Assembly (NCBI RefSeq): GCF_004363075.1
Contig: NZ_SNYN01000006.1
Coordinates: 1 to 64,000 of the forward strand
Direction of reading: 5' to 3'
Origin: Actinorugispora endophytica
GTDB lineage: Bacteria > Actinomycetota > Actinomycetes > Streptosporangiales > Streptosporangiaceae
Length of the DNA: 64,000 nucleotides
Numbering within the stretch: the stretch's first letter is position 1; every line of letters begins with the position of its first letter. Below the pieces are notes generated by a model, which saw only the letters and a list, made by a program, of their open reading frames with translations, had not been told where the DNA came from and did no database searches. The position numbers were made by a program, and so were the translations under genes. Below are positions 16,242-24,766 of the stretch, one piece after another.

Positions 16242-17852
16242 ATGAGGTTCTCGGTGTCCGACCTCGGCACGGCCGTCCGCCCGCTCCAGGGCTGGCCGAC
16301 CAGGGCGGAGAAGGTCAAGGACGCCCTGCTGGTGCTGGCGCTGGTCCCGCTGGTCGTACTGAACGTCGCGGGGATGCGCGGAGGGGGCGGGACGCCCGCC
16401 CTGATCGCGACCGAGACCGTGGGGGCGGTGCTGCTCCTGGCCGTCACGGTGCTGCTGACCCGCCCGTACCCGCTGGTCGCCCTCGTCGTCGCGCTCCTGG
16501 CCGTCTCGTGGGCCGGGGTCTTCTCGCTCGTCCTGATGGTCGTGGCCTACCTGGCGGGCCGCCGGATGCCGGACTCGCGCCCGGCGCTGGTCCTGTTCGG
16601 CGCGGTCGCGACCGTGGGCGTTCCCCTGGTGGCGCTGGTCTCGCTGGACGAGCCCGAGAGCTGGATCACGGTGGTGGGGGTCTTCGCCTTCAACATCCTG
16701 TTCCCGTGGGTGGTCGGGATGTACCGGCGCCAGCGGCGGGAGCTGGCGCTGGCCGGCTGGGAGCGGGCCGAGCGGCTGGAGCGCGAGCAGCGCATCGTCG
16801 CCGACCAGGCGCGGCTGCGCGAGAGGTCCAGGATCGCCCAGGACATGCACGACTCCCTCGGGCACGAGCTGAGCCTGATCGCGTTGCGCGCGGGCGCGCT
16901 GGAGGTCGCCCCCGACATCGGCGAGCGCGTCCAGAAGGCGGCGGGCGAACTCCGGGAGAACGCCACCACCGCCACCGAGCGGCTGCGCGAGATCATCGGG
17001 GTCCTGCGCGACGACGCCGAGCCGGTGCCCATGGAACCCGCCGGAGAGGACGTTTCCGCCCTCGTCGAGCGGGCCCGCGCCTCCGGTATGGCGGTGACGC
17101 TGATCCGCCGCGGCGACCCCGCCGGGCTGCCGCACATGGCGGACCGCGCCGTGTACCGGATCGTCCAGGAGGCGCTGACCAACGCCAACAAGCACGCGCC
17201 GGGCGCGGTGGCCACCGTGCGCCTGGAGCACGCCCCGGACGGGACCCTGGTGAGGGTGTCCAACACCGCGCCGAGGACCGGACCCGCGCCGGACGCGGGG
17301 GGCGGCCGCCACGGGCTGATCGGGCTGCGCGAGCGCGTCCGCCTGGCGGGCGGCGTCCTGCGGGCGGGCGGGAACGAGGACGGCTGGCTGGTCGAGGCGT
17401 ACCTGCCCGCGCGTCCCAGGGGCGCGAAGGACCCGGACGGGGAGTGCTCCGCCGAGCAGGAGGAGCAGAGCCGCACCACCCGCTACTACCGCCAGGCCCA
17501 GCGCCGGGTGCGGTGGGGGCTCGTCGCGCTCGTCGGCCTGCCCGGGACGGGGATGGCCGTCCTCGTGGCGCTCGCGGTCGGGGTCACCTACGCCGAGGCC
17601 GTGGGCAGCACGCTGCCGCCCGAGCGGTTCGACGGGCTGCGGGTGGGCCAGGCCGAGGCGGAGGTCCGGGACCGGCTCCCGGAGACGGAGTGGGGCTTCT
17701 ACGAGCCCGAGGAGTCCGAGGATCCCCTTCCCGGGGGATGGGAGTGCGCGCACTACCGGTCCGCCCCGGACCTGTTCGACGTGGACTACCGGATCTACCG
17801 GCTGTGCTTCGCCGACGGACGTCTGGCGGCCAAGGAGGACGTCACCCCGTAG
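16242..17852 (+). CDS. Two-component sensor histidine kinase with an extra C-terminal membrane domain
   Basis: A NarL-partner (HisKA_3 type) histidine kinase of 536 residues. About five N-terminal hydrophobic helices (residues 25-165) are followed by a coiled linker and the phospho-accepting H203 in DMHDSLGHELSL. The ATPase domain shows ALTNANKHAPG (N box) and GLIGLRERVRLAGG. The core kinase ends near residue 395. The unusual part is what follows: a further transmembrane helix (about 425-450) and a domain of about 75 residues (RFDGLRVGQAEAEVRDRLP onward, with two cysteines) that should lie outside the cell and resembles small SmpA/BamE-like folds. The response regulator gene follows 122 bases downstream. 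Signal unknown. Confidence 0.88.
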   Translation: MRFSVSDLGTAVRPLQGWPTRAEKVKDALLVLALVPLVVLNVAGMRGGGGTPALIATETVGAVLLLAVTVLLTRPYPLVALVVALLAVSWAGVFSLVLMVVAYLAGRRMPDSRPALVLFGAVATVGVPLVALVSLDEPESWITVVGVFAFNILFPWVVGMYRRQRRELALAGWERAERLEREQRIVADQARLRERSRIAQDMHDSLGHELSLIALRAGALEVAPDIGERVQKAAGELRENATTATERLREIIGVLRDDAEPVPMEPAGEDVSALVERARASGMAVTLIRRGDPAGLPHMADRAVYRIVQEALTNANKHAPGAVATVRLEHAPDGTLVRVSNTAPRTGPAPDAGGGRHGLIGLRERVRLAGGVLRAGGNEDGWLVEAYLPARPRGAKDPDGECSAEQEEQSRTTRYYRQAQRRVRWGLVALVGLPGTGMAVLVALAVGVTYAEAVGSTLPPERFDGLRVGQAEAEVRDRLPETEWGFYEPEESEDPLPGGWECAHYRSAPDLFDVDYRIYRLCFADGRLAAKEDVTP

Positions 17853-17974
17853 TGGCGCGGATGCCGCGAAACAGGATGAACCAGGGAAAATCGACGACGC
17901 GGCCGCGCGGACCGCGCCCCGGCCGCGCGGGCACCGAAGACGAGTACGGACGACTGCGACCACGGGGGAACCGA

Positions 17975-18634
17975 GTGATCCGAGTGCTGCTGGCCGACGA
18001 CGAGGCCATGATCCGGGCGGGGGTGCGGGCCATCCTGGGCGCGGACCCCGGAATCGAGGTGGTCGCCGAGGCGGCCGACGGGCGCGAGGCCGTGGAACTG
18101 GCCTGCTCGCACCGGCCCGACGTGGCGCTGTTGGACATCCGCATGCCCCGACTGGACGGCCTGGCCGCGGTCGCCGAGATCCGCCGCGCCGTGCCGGAGA
18201 CGGCCGTGGTCGTCCTCACCACCTTCGGCGAGGACGACTACATCGCGCGGGCCCTGGGCGACGGCGCGTCCGGGTTCCTGCTCAAGGCCGGGGACCCGCG
18301 CGAACTGATCGCGGGGGTGCGCGCGGTCGCCGACGGCGCCGCGTTCCTGTCGCCCAGGGTCGCCCAGCGGGTCATCACCGAACTCAGCGACGGGCGGATG
18401 GAGCGGGGTGCCAGGGCCCGCCGCCGGACCGAGGAGCTCACCGGGCGCGAACGCGAGGTGCTGGCCCTGGTCGGGGCGGGGCTGTCCAACGCCGAGATCG
18501 CGCGCCGCCTCTTCCTGGTGGAGGGCACCGTCAAGAGCTACGTCAGCGCGATCCTGAACCGCCTGGGCGCCAGGAACCGGGTGCAGGCCGCGATCGTCGC
18601 CTACGAGGCGGGCCTGGTCACCGAGCGCCACTGA
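17975..18634 (+). CDS. NarL/LuxR-type response regulator
   Basis: A response regulator of 219 residues. The receiver domain (about 1-120) has the acidic pair LLADDEA, the phospho-accepting D54 in LLDIRMP, the conserved Thr in VLTTFGE and the Lys in LLKAGDP. The C-terminal LuxR-type DNA-binding domain (ELTGREREVLALVGAGLSNA and EGTVKSYVSAIL) is complete. The GTG start follows GGGGGAA. It is cognate to the kinase encoded just upstream. The convergent ABC exporter genes nearby are not obviously its targets; such systems often control a neighbouring exporter, but no binding site is visible. Confidence 0.92.
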   Translation: MIRVLLADDEAMIRAGVRAILGADPGIEVVAEAADGREAVELACSHRPDVALLDIRMPRLDGLAAVAEIRRAVPETAVVVLTTFGEDDYIARALGDGASGFLLKAGDPRELIAGVRAVADGAAFLSPRVAQRVITELSDGRMERGARARRRTEELTGREREVLALVGAGLSNAEIARRLFLVEGTVKSYVSAILNRLGARNRVQAAIVAYEAGLVTERH

Positions 18635-18690
18635 GGTTTCCGGAAGCGGTGCCGGGGCCGTCCCGTGTCACGGGTTCCGCCCCCGCTCGT

Positions 18691-18750
18691 GGCGATCACG
18701 GGCTTTCCGCTCTTCCGGGCCCAGAAACGGGCAGAAAGCTCAAGATCATC
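18691..18750. repeat. Intergenic palindrome, family copy 3 (type B)
   Basis: Imperfect palindrome with core GGGCTTTCCGC / GCAGAAAGCTC, lying between the convergent response-regulator and ABC-permease genes. It closely matches the copy at 31571-31630 along its length, more so than the type A copies. Possible two-way terminator. Confidence 0.6.
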
Positions 18751-18883
18751 GAGCAGGGCCTTTCTGCGGACACCGGACAACCCCCGCGCCGCACTGCCGT
18801 CCCGCGTCACGGGGGCCGCGCGGGCGGCCCCCGACCGGCCGGGACTTCCGCCGGCGGCTCGGTCGGGGGCCGGTGTGCCGGGG

Positions 18884-19675
18884 TCAGGCGTCGCGCCCGC
18901 GCAGGACCGCGTAGCCGGCGGCCAGGCCCGCGACCGCCCAGGCGGCCATGAGGAGCGCCGCGAACTGCGGCGAGTGCGGGACGTCCCCGCCCGAGGTGAG
19001 GAGCTGGCCCTGCGGGTTGGGGGTGTGGTCGACGATCCTCAGCAGTGTTTCGTTGCCGACGATCTGCGCGATCAGGGGGAGCCCCACGAGCAGGCCGATG
19101 GCCCCGGTCAGGGCCCCGGCGGTGCTGCGCACCACCGCGCCCAGCCCCAGGACGAACAGCGACAGCAGCGCCAGGTACAGGCCCGGCCCCAGCAGGCCGT
19201 AGAGCAGGCCCTCGGCGGTCACCTCGAGCGAGTCCCCGAAGTACCAGGCCGTGGCGGCGAGGGAGAGCAGGCCGGTCAGGACGCCGGTCGCCAGGGACAC
19301 CGCCCCGATCACCACGGCCTTGGCGGCCAGCGCGGTGCCCCGGCGCGGCACGGCGGTCAGCGTGGTGCGGATCGCGCCGGTGGCGTACTCCCCGGTGACG
19401 GCCAGCGAGGCCAGCGCGATGAGGATGAACTGGGGCAGCATGATCGCCAGCGACGCCAGGGTGTGGGCGTCGACCTCGTCCGCCCCGCCGCTGATCTGGA
19501 TCGACTCCGCGCCCAGCACGGACGTGGCCAGCCCCAACAGCAGCGTCGCGGCCAGGCAGACCCAGGTGGAGCGCAGTCCCCACAGCTTGGTCCACTCGGC
19601 GGCGAGCGCCCCGGCGAGGCCGCCGCCCGATCGTCGGGCGGCCGGTCGCGTCATCGTCTCGGTCATCGTCCTCAC
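18884..19675 (-). CDS. ABC-2 type transporter permease
   Basis: Membrane subunit of an ABC exporter, 263 residues with six hydrophobic segments. The N-terminus carries the usual AAEWTKLWGLRSTW start of actinobacterial ABC-2 permeases, a short amphipathic stretch before the first helix. The segment LAVTGEYATGAIRTTLTAVPRR is also typical. The GTG start overlaps the stop of the ATPase gene (GTGA); an ATG nine bases downstream is an alternative. Together the two genes form a complete exporter, which may move an antibiotic, lipid or peptide. The substrate cannot be inferred. Confidence 0.88.
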   Translation of the reverse strand: MRTMTETMTRPAARRSGGGLAGALAAEWTKLWGLRSTWVCLAATLLLGLATSVLGAESIQISGGADEVDAHTLASLAIMLPQFILIALASLAVTGEYATGAIRTTLTAVPRRGTALAAKAVVIGAVSLATGVLTGLLSLAATAWYFGDSLEVTAEGLLYGLLGPGLYLALLSLFVLGLGAVVRSTAGALTGAIGLLVGLPLIAQIVGNETLLRIVDHTPNPQGQLLTSGGDVPHSPQFAALLMAAWAVAGLAAGYAVLRGRDA

Positions 19676-20616
19676 ACCCGGGTCTTCCTGGTCTCGGCGG
19701 GGCCGCCCGGGAGCAGGGCGGTGGTGTACTCGACGCTGGAGGCGGTCAACTCCATGTACGCCTGCTCCAGCGAGGCCGACCGGTTGCTCAACTCGTACAG
19801 CAGGGCCCCCGCCTCGTGGGCGACCCGGCCGACCTGCTCGATGGTGGCGCCGGTGACGATCAGCTCGTCGGTGGAGGGCTGCTCGACCCGGGCCTCCGAC
19901 GCCGCCAGCAGCCGGCCCAGTTCGGAGGCCTGCGGGCTGCGGACCTTCACCGCGTTGACCGAGCTGCCCGCGATGACCTCCCCGATCGGGGCGTCGGCGA
20001 TCAGCCGCCCGCGGCCGAGCACGACCAGCTGGTCGGCGGTCTCCTGCATCTCGCTCATGAGGTGGCTGGAGACGAACACGGTGCGTCCCTCGGCGGCGAG
20101 CGAGCGGACCAGCTCGCGGACCCAGCGCACGCCGTCGGGGTCCAGGCCGTTGACCGGCTCGTCGAACATCAGGACGCCCGGGTCCCCGAGGAGCGCTCCC
20201 GCGATGCCCAGGCGCTGGCCCATCCCGAGGGAGAAGGACCCCGCGCGCCGGCCCGCGACCCCGGTCAGGCCGACGGTCTCCAGCACCTCCTCCACCCGGG
20301 ACACCGCGATGCCGTTGCTGCGCGCGACGGCCCGCAGGTGGGTGCGGGCGGTGAGCCGCGGGTGCACGGCCCTGGCGTCCAGGAGCGCGCCGACCTCGCG
20401 CAGCGGGTGCCGCAGCGCGGCGTAGGGCACGCCGTTCACGAGCGCGCTCCCGGCGGTGGGGCGGTCCAGGCCCAGGATCATCCGCATCGTGGTGCTCTTG
20501 CCCGCCCCGTTCGGACCGAGGAACCCGGTGACCCGTCCCGGGGAGACGTCCAGGTCCAGGCCGTCCACGGCGGTCTTGTCGCCGTAGCGCTTGGTCAGTC
20601 CCCGAAGGCTGATCAT
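19672..20616 (-). CDS. ABC exporter ATP-binding protein (DrrA/BcrA-like)
   Basis: ATPase subunit of 314 residues. Walker A GPNGAGKST, signature SLGMGQRLGIAGALL, Walker B VLMFDEPVNGLDP and H loop VFVSSHLMSEM are all present. The C-terminal extension of about 95 residues (after GRLIADAPIGEV) is characteristic of drug and lantibiotic self-resistance exporters of the DrrA/BcrA type. It is the first gene of a two-gene operon with the ABC-2 permease. The 261-base gap upstream also carries the promoter of the divergent HD-hydrolase gene; I see no clear operator in it. Confidence 0.9.
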   Translation of the reverse strand: MISLRGLTKRYGDKTAVDGLDLDVSPGRVTGFLGPNGAGKSTTMRMILGLDRPTAGSALVNGVPYAALRHPLREVGALLDARAVHPRLTARTHLRAVARSNGIAVSRVEEVLETVGLTGVAGRRAGSFSLGMGQRLGIAGALLGDPGVLMFDEPVNGLDPDGVRWVRELVRSLAAEGRTVFVSSHLMSEMQETADQLVVLGRGRLIADAPIGEVIAGSSVNAVKVRSPQASELGRLLAASEARVEQPSTDELIVTGATIEQVGRVAHEAGALLYELSNRSASLEQAYMELTASSVEYTTALLPGGPAETRKTRV

Positions 20617-20877
20617 GTGGTCTCCTCTGCTGTCTTCGCTGTCCGTCCCGACGCTACGGACCGGCCGCGTCCCGCCGCATCCGGCGATGGTTCGGAGGGC
20701 GCGCCCACTTTCGACGTGGTCCGCCGCGGGCGCGGGACCGACTTTCGTCCACCGGTGGCCGCAAGTGGTCCACCCCTACCGGCCGGTCGCCCGGATAGAG
20801 GTCCCGAGGCCGGGGTATCCCCAGTGCGCCCGCACCCCGCAGGGGCACCGCGGACAGCGGTACGGGAGGAGAAGCAG

Positions 20878-21537
20878 ATGTCGTTGCGCCGGCCCGACCT
20901 GTCGGACGCCTGGAGGCGCCTGGCCGGATCGGGGGCCGAGGCCACCGCGGTGGGAGCCGAGCTGCTCGCCCGCTGGGCCGAGCCGCACCGCCGTTACCAC
21001 ACCCTGGACCACCTGAGGGCGGTGCTGGCGGGCGTGGACGAGCTCGCCGGGGAGGCCCGCGACGCCTCGTCGGTCCGCTACGCGGCGTGGTTCCACGACG
21101 CGGTGTACCGGGGGGAACCCGGAGAGGACGAGGAGAGCAGCGCCCGGCTCGCCGAACTGCTGCTGCCCTCGTGCGGGCTGACCGAGGACCGCGCCGCGGA
21201 GGTGGCCCGGCTGGTCCGCGTCACCGCGGGGCACGATCCCGCGTCCGGGGACGCCGACGCCGAGGTCCTGTGCGACGCGGACCTGGCGGTCCTGGCCGCC
21301 GCTCCCGACGAGTACGCCGCCTACACCCGGGCGGTGCGGGAGGAGTACGCGCACGTGGGGGCCGCGGACTTCGCGCGCGGACGGGCGGCGGTGCTGGGCG
21401 GCCTGCTGGCGGCGCCGCGGCTGTACCGGACCCGGTACGGCCACGGGCAGTGGGAGGCCAGGGCCCGCGCCAACCTGACCGCCGAGGTCGCCCGGCTAAC
21501 CGAGTACGCGACCCGGTTTGCGCCGTCGCAGACCTGA
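20878..21537 (+). CDS. Predicted HD-superfamily metal-dependent phosphohydrolase
   Basis: A 219-residue protein of the predicted metal-dependent HD phosphohydrolase group. It has RRYHTLDHL near the N-terminus, the HD motif in YAAWFHDAVY, the acidic segment GEDEESSARLA, and a later LCDADLAVLAA that supplies a further metal ligand. The substrate is unknown; relatives are annotated only by fold. The ATG follows GGGAGGAGAAGC. The final 42 bases overlap the 3' end of the convergent DUF4031 gene. Confidence 0.85.
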   Translation: MSLRRPDLSDAWRRLAGSGAEATAVGAELLARWAEPHRRYHTLDHLRAVLAGVDELAGEARDASSVRYAAWFHDAVYRGEPGEDEESSARLAELLLPSCGLTEDRAAEVARLVRVTAGHDPASGDADAEVLCDADLAVLAAAPDEYAAYTRAVREEYAHVGAADFARGRAAVLGGLLAAPRLYRTRYGHGQWEARARANLTAEVARLTEYATRFAPSQT

Positions 21538-21771
21538 GGCGTGCAGGCGCGCCACGATCGTGCGGCTCGACACGGCGAGCGCGCCGAGTTCCACCGCGCG
21601 CTCGTACAGCGTCTCGGGGACGTCGTAGTGGTCCCGGTCGAAGGCGCGCTCGGGCACTCCGAGCCCGCGCGCGAACGCGTGCAGTTCGGCGTACGAGGAG
21701 TCGCTGACCAGATGCGACCACAGCAGCCCGCGCGGCCCCGGCCACGCGGGAGGGTCGATGAGAACGCTCAC
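21496..21771 (-). CDS. DUF4031 family protein
   Basis: A small protein of about 91 residues that matches the DUF4031 family: SVLIDPPAWPGPRGLLWSHL at the start, ELHAFARGLGVPERAFDRDHYDVPE in the middle, and a basic C-terminus. Members are widespread in actinobacteria and have no assigned function; the conserved Asp, His and Trp residues hint at an enzyme or nucleotide-binding role. I chose GTG 21771 because it begins the conserved region; the frame is open to 21789. It overlaps the convergent HD gene by 42 bases. Confidence 0.8.
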   Translation of the reverse strand: MSVLIDPPAWPGPRGLLWSHLVSDSSYAELHAFARGLGVPERAFDRDHYDVPETLYERAVELGALAVSSRTIVARLHASGLRRRKPGRVLG

Positions 21772-21826
21772 CGGACCGAGGGTACCCACCGCCGGGCCCC
21801 GCGCGGCCGGCCCCGGCGGCAGGGGC

Positions 21827-22282
21827 TCACCGGGGCGGACGGGCGCCCGGGCGGCCGACCGGGCGCCAGGGCACCGGGCTGGACAGCACCATCGTCGAGG
21901 ACGGGCGGCCGTGCTCGGCGAGGGCGTCGATGACCTGCTCGAAGTGCTCCATGGAGCGCACCCCGATGAGCAGGACGCAGCAGGCGTCGCCGGTCACCCG
22001 GTGCAGCTGCAGGATCTCCGGGCGGTTCACGGCCGCCTCGTCGCGCAGCAGGCACAGCGGGCCGTAGCAGCGCATCTGGACCAGCGCCGTCACCGGCAGG
22101 CCCGCCGAGGCCGGGTCCACGTGCGCGTGGTAGCCGGTGATCACCCCGCGCTCCTCCAGGCGGCGCACCCGCTCGGCGACGGCGGGGGGCGAGAGCTTCA
22201 CCCGGCGGGAGAGCTCGTTGAAGGAGAGGCGGCCGTCGGCCTGGAGCTCGGTGAGGATCCGCCAGTCGACCATGTCTGTCAT
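21827..22282 (-). CDS. Lrp/AsnC-family regulator, probable regulator of the kynurenine genes
   Basis: An Lrp/AsnC regulator of 151 residues. The N-terminal helix-turn-helix (SFNELSRRVKLSPPAVAERVRRLEE) leads into a ligand-binding RAM domain (about residues 65-140) with LQLHRVTGDACCVLLIGV. The ATG at 22282 has only a weak ribosome-binding site; the second ATG, three codons on, is possible. It is divergent from the tryptophan dioxygenase and kynureninase genes across 184 bases. Lrp-type KynR regulators control the same pathway in Pseudomonas and other proteobacteria, so control by kynurenine or tryptophan is a fair inference. Confidence 0.88.
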   Translation of the reverse strand: MTDMVDWRILTELQADGRLSFNELSRRVKLSPPAVAERVRRLEERGVITGYHAHVDPASAGLPVTALVQMRCYGPLCLLRDEAAVNRPEILQLHRVTGDACCVLLIGVRSMEHFEQVIDALAEHGRPSSTMVLSSPVPWRPVGRPGARPPR

Positions 22283-22466
22283 ACCTGTCGATTGTAAGGC
22301 GGAAACGTGAAACAGCTCGTATCCCGAAGGTCGAATCCGCCGTACGGCGCGCGACGCCCATTCTCTTCACGGATGAATAGGGACATCCTGGTGGTAGGTC
22401 CGAACCGGTGGACGCCGGGCGCTGTGAGAACAGCGGGACAGCACGAGAAGCACGGGAACGGGGTGC

Positions 22467-23333
22467 GTGACCATGGCCTCCTCAACGGCCTACTCACATC
22501 GGGAACGAGCCGGACAGGACGGGGAACTGCCCACGCTCTCCTTCGACGGGGGCACCCCGTACGCGCGCTACGGCGGGATCGACACCCTGCTGTCCCTGCA
22601 GAACCCCGTCTCCGACGAGCCCGCGGAGACCTCGTTCATCATCACCACGCAGGTCATGGAGCTGCTGTTCACGCTCGTCCGGCACGAGTGGGAACTGGCC
22701 CGCGACGCGCTGGAGGCCGACGACGTGCCCGCCGCGCTGGCCGCGCTGCGCAGGGGCGCGGGAGCCCAGGACGTGCTGGTGGAGTCCTGGGGCCTGCTCG
22801 CCACCATGACGCCCACCGAGTTCGGCCGGTTCCGCGACGGACTGGGGGAGGCGTCGGGCTTCCAGTCCCACACCTACCGCCACCTGGAGTTCCTGCTCGG
22901 CAACAAGTCCGCCGCGATGGTCCGGCCGCACCGCGCGACACCCGAGGCGCGCGCCCGACTGGAACGCGCGCTGGCCGAGCCCGGCCTGTACGACGCGGCC
23001 CTGCGGCTGCTGCACCGGCGCGGGGTCCCGGTGCCCGCCGAGCGTGTGGAGCGCGACTGGACCAGCCCCGCGCCGCCGCACCCGGACGTGGTGCGCGCCT
23101 GGGCCCTGGTCTACGCGGACGACCGCCCCGGAAACGAGCTGCTCGCGCTGGCCGAGGCGCTGCTCGACACCGCCGAGCGGATGACCCGCTGGCGGCACCG
23201 CCACCTGATGGCGGTCAAGCGCACGATGGGGGCCAAGCCCGGCACGGGAGGGTCCAGCGGCCTGCGGTGGCTGGACAGGAACGCCCGGGAGGACGTGTTC
23301 CCCGAGCTCTGGCAGCTGCGCACCGGCATCTGA
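22467..23333 (+). CDS. kynA: Tryptophan 2,3-dioxygenase
   Basis: Heme enzyme that opens the indole ring of L-tryptophan to give N-formylkynurenine, the first step of the kynurenine route. At 288 residues it has the usual bacterial length. Signature segments are YGGIDTLLSLQNP, the ESGFQS-like GEASGFQSHTYRHLEFLLG, and the C-terminal RTMGAKPGTGGSSGLRWL substrate-binding loop. The frame starts at GTG 22467; an ATG two codons later is equally possible. It is followed after 114 bases by kynureninase. No formamidase gene is present between or beside them. Confidence 0.95.
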   Translation: MTMASSTAYSHRERAGQDGELPTLSFDGGTPYARYGGIDTLLSLQNPVSDEPAETSFIITTQVMELLFTLVRHEWELARDALEADDVPAALAALRRGAGAQDVLVESWGLLATMTPTEFGRFRDGLGEASGFQSHTYRHLEFLLGNKSAAMVRPHRATPEARARLERALAEPGLYDAALRLLHRRGVPVPAERVERDWTSPAPPHPDVVRAWALVYADDRPGNELLALAEALLDTAERMTRWRHRHLMAVKRTMGAKPGTGGSSGLRWLDRNAREDVFPELWQLRTGI

Positions 23334-23447
23334 GAGGGGCGACCGCCCCGCCGGACCAGCGTCGACCACAGTGGACAGTGGAAGGGCGCGGCCCCGGTCC
23401 GGGAGGACCGCCGGCCCGACCACGACCACGACCACGGAGAGGAACCC

Positions 23448-24695
23448 GTGCGCATGACCACCACCCCCACGACCCGGGACGACTGCGCCGAGCGGGACGC
23501 CGCAGACCCGCTGGCACGCTTCCGGGACGAGTTCGCGCTTCCCGACGGAATCGTCTACCTCGACGGCAACTCCCTCGGCGCGCTGCCCAGGGCCACCCCC
23601 GGCCGGGTCGCGGACGTGGTCGAGCGCGAATGGGGACGACACCTCGTCGCGAGCTGGAACGACGCGGGCTGGTGGGACAAGCCGCGCACCCTCGGCGCCG
23701 CGCTCGCGCCGCTGGTGGGGGCCGGGGCCGACGAGGTCGTGGTGGGCGACGGAACCTCGGCGAACCTGTTCAAGACGCTGGTCGCGGCGCTGCGGCTCAA
23801 CCCCGGACGCCGCGTGGTGGTGGGGGAGGAGGGGAACTTCCCCACCGACCTGTACATCACCCAGGGCGTCGTGGAGCTGTTCGAGGGCGCGAGCACCCGG
23901 CTGGTCGGCGAGGACGACGCCGGACTCGCCGCCGCGCTGGAGCCCGGCGACGTCGCCGTGGTGCTGCTCAGCCAGGTGGACTACCGCACCGGCGCGCTGC
24001 GCGACATGGCCGCCGCCACCGAGCTCGCGCACGCCCACGGCGCGCTCGTCGTGTGGGACCTGTGCCACAGCGTCGGCGCGCTGCCCATCGCGCTGTCCGA
24101 GGCGGGCGCGGACTTCGCCGTGGGCTGCACCTACAAGTACCTCAACGCGGGTCCGGGCGCGCCCGCCTTCACCTACGTGGCCCGCCGCCACCACGCCACC
24201 GCGCGCCAGCCCCTCACCGGCTGGCACGGCCACGCCGAGCCCTTCGGGTTCACGGGGGAGTACGTCCCGGCGCCCGGGGCGAGCCGGTTCCTCAGCGGGT
24301 CGCAGCCGCTGGTCGCGGCCGCCGCGCTGGAGGCGAGCCTGGACATCTGGGCGCGCGTGGACATGGCCGGGGTCCGCGCCAAGAGCCTGGCCATGACCGA
24401 CCTGTTCCTGGAGCTCACCGCCGGGACCGGCCTGGAGCCGGTCACCCCCGCCGAGCACGCCCGGCGCGGCAGCCAGGTGTCGCTGCGCCACCCCGACGGC
24501 TACCCGATCGTCCGGGCGCTCGCCGAGCGCGGCGTCATCGGGGACTTCCGCGCCCCCGACGTCCTGCGCTTCGGCTTCACCCCGCTGTACCTGCGCTACG
24601 TGGACGTGTACGACGCCGCCGCCGCCCTGGTCGACGTCCTGAAGACGGGGGAGTGGCGCGAGCCCCGCTTCGACGTCCGCGCCCAGGTCACCTAG
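23448..24695 (+). CDS. kynU: Kynureninase
   Basis: Pyridoxal-phosphate enzyme that cleaves L-kynurenine to anthranilate and alanine. The 415-residue protein has the family start DGIVYLDGNSLGALPR, the cofactor segment LSQVDYRTGALRD, the Asp-containing VVWDLCHSVGALP, and the Schiff-base lysine K230 in CTYKYLNAGPG. The GTG at 23448 is used; an in-frame ATG lies two codons later. It forms an operon with kynA, so tryptophan would be degraded to anthranilate, for catabolism or as a precursor for a secondary metabolite. Palindrome copy 4 lies 15 bases after the stop. Confidence 0.95.
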   Translation: MRMTTTPTTRDDCAERDAADPLARFRDEFALPDGIVYLDGNSLGALPRATPGRVADVVEREWGRHLVASWNDAGWWDKPRTLGAALAPLVGAGADEVVVGDGTSANLFKTLVAALRLNPGRRVVVGEEGNFPTDLYITQGVVELFEGASTRLVGEDDAGLAAALEPGDVAVVLLSQVDYRTGALRDMAAATELAHAHGALVVWDLCHSVGALPIALSEAGADFAVGCTYKYLNAGPGAPAFTYVARRHHATARQPLTGWHGHAEPFGFTGEYVPAPGASRFLSGSQPLVAAAALEASLDIWARVDMAGVRAKSLAMTDLFLELTAGTGLEPVTPAEHARRGSQVSLRHPDGYPIVRALAERGVIGDFRAPDVLRFGFTPLYLRYVDVYDAAAALVDVLKTGEWREPRFDVRAQVT

Positions 24696-24710
24696 TCCGT
24701 CTTCCCCGCC

Positions 24711-24766
24711 GGTCGTGGCCTTTCCGGGGGCTCGGAGGCGGTCGAGACCCCGGAAGGGCCACGACC
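24711..24766. repeat. Intergenic palindrome, family copy 4 (type A)
   Basis: Arms of 19 bases with one mismatch (24711-24729 and 24748-24766): core GGCCTTTCCGGGG / CCCCGGAAGGGCC, with the loop motif GGTCGAGACC. It follows kynU by 15 bases and probably ends that transcript. Confidence 0.75.
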
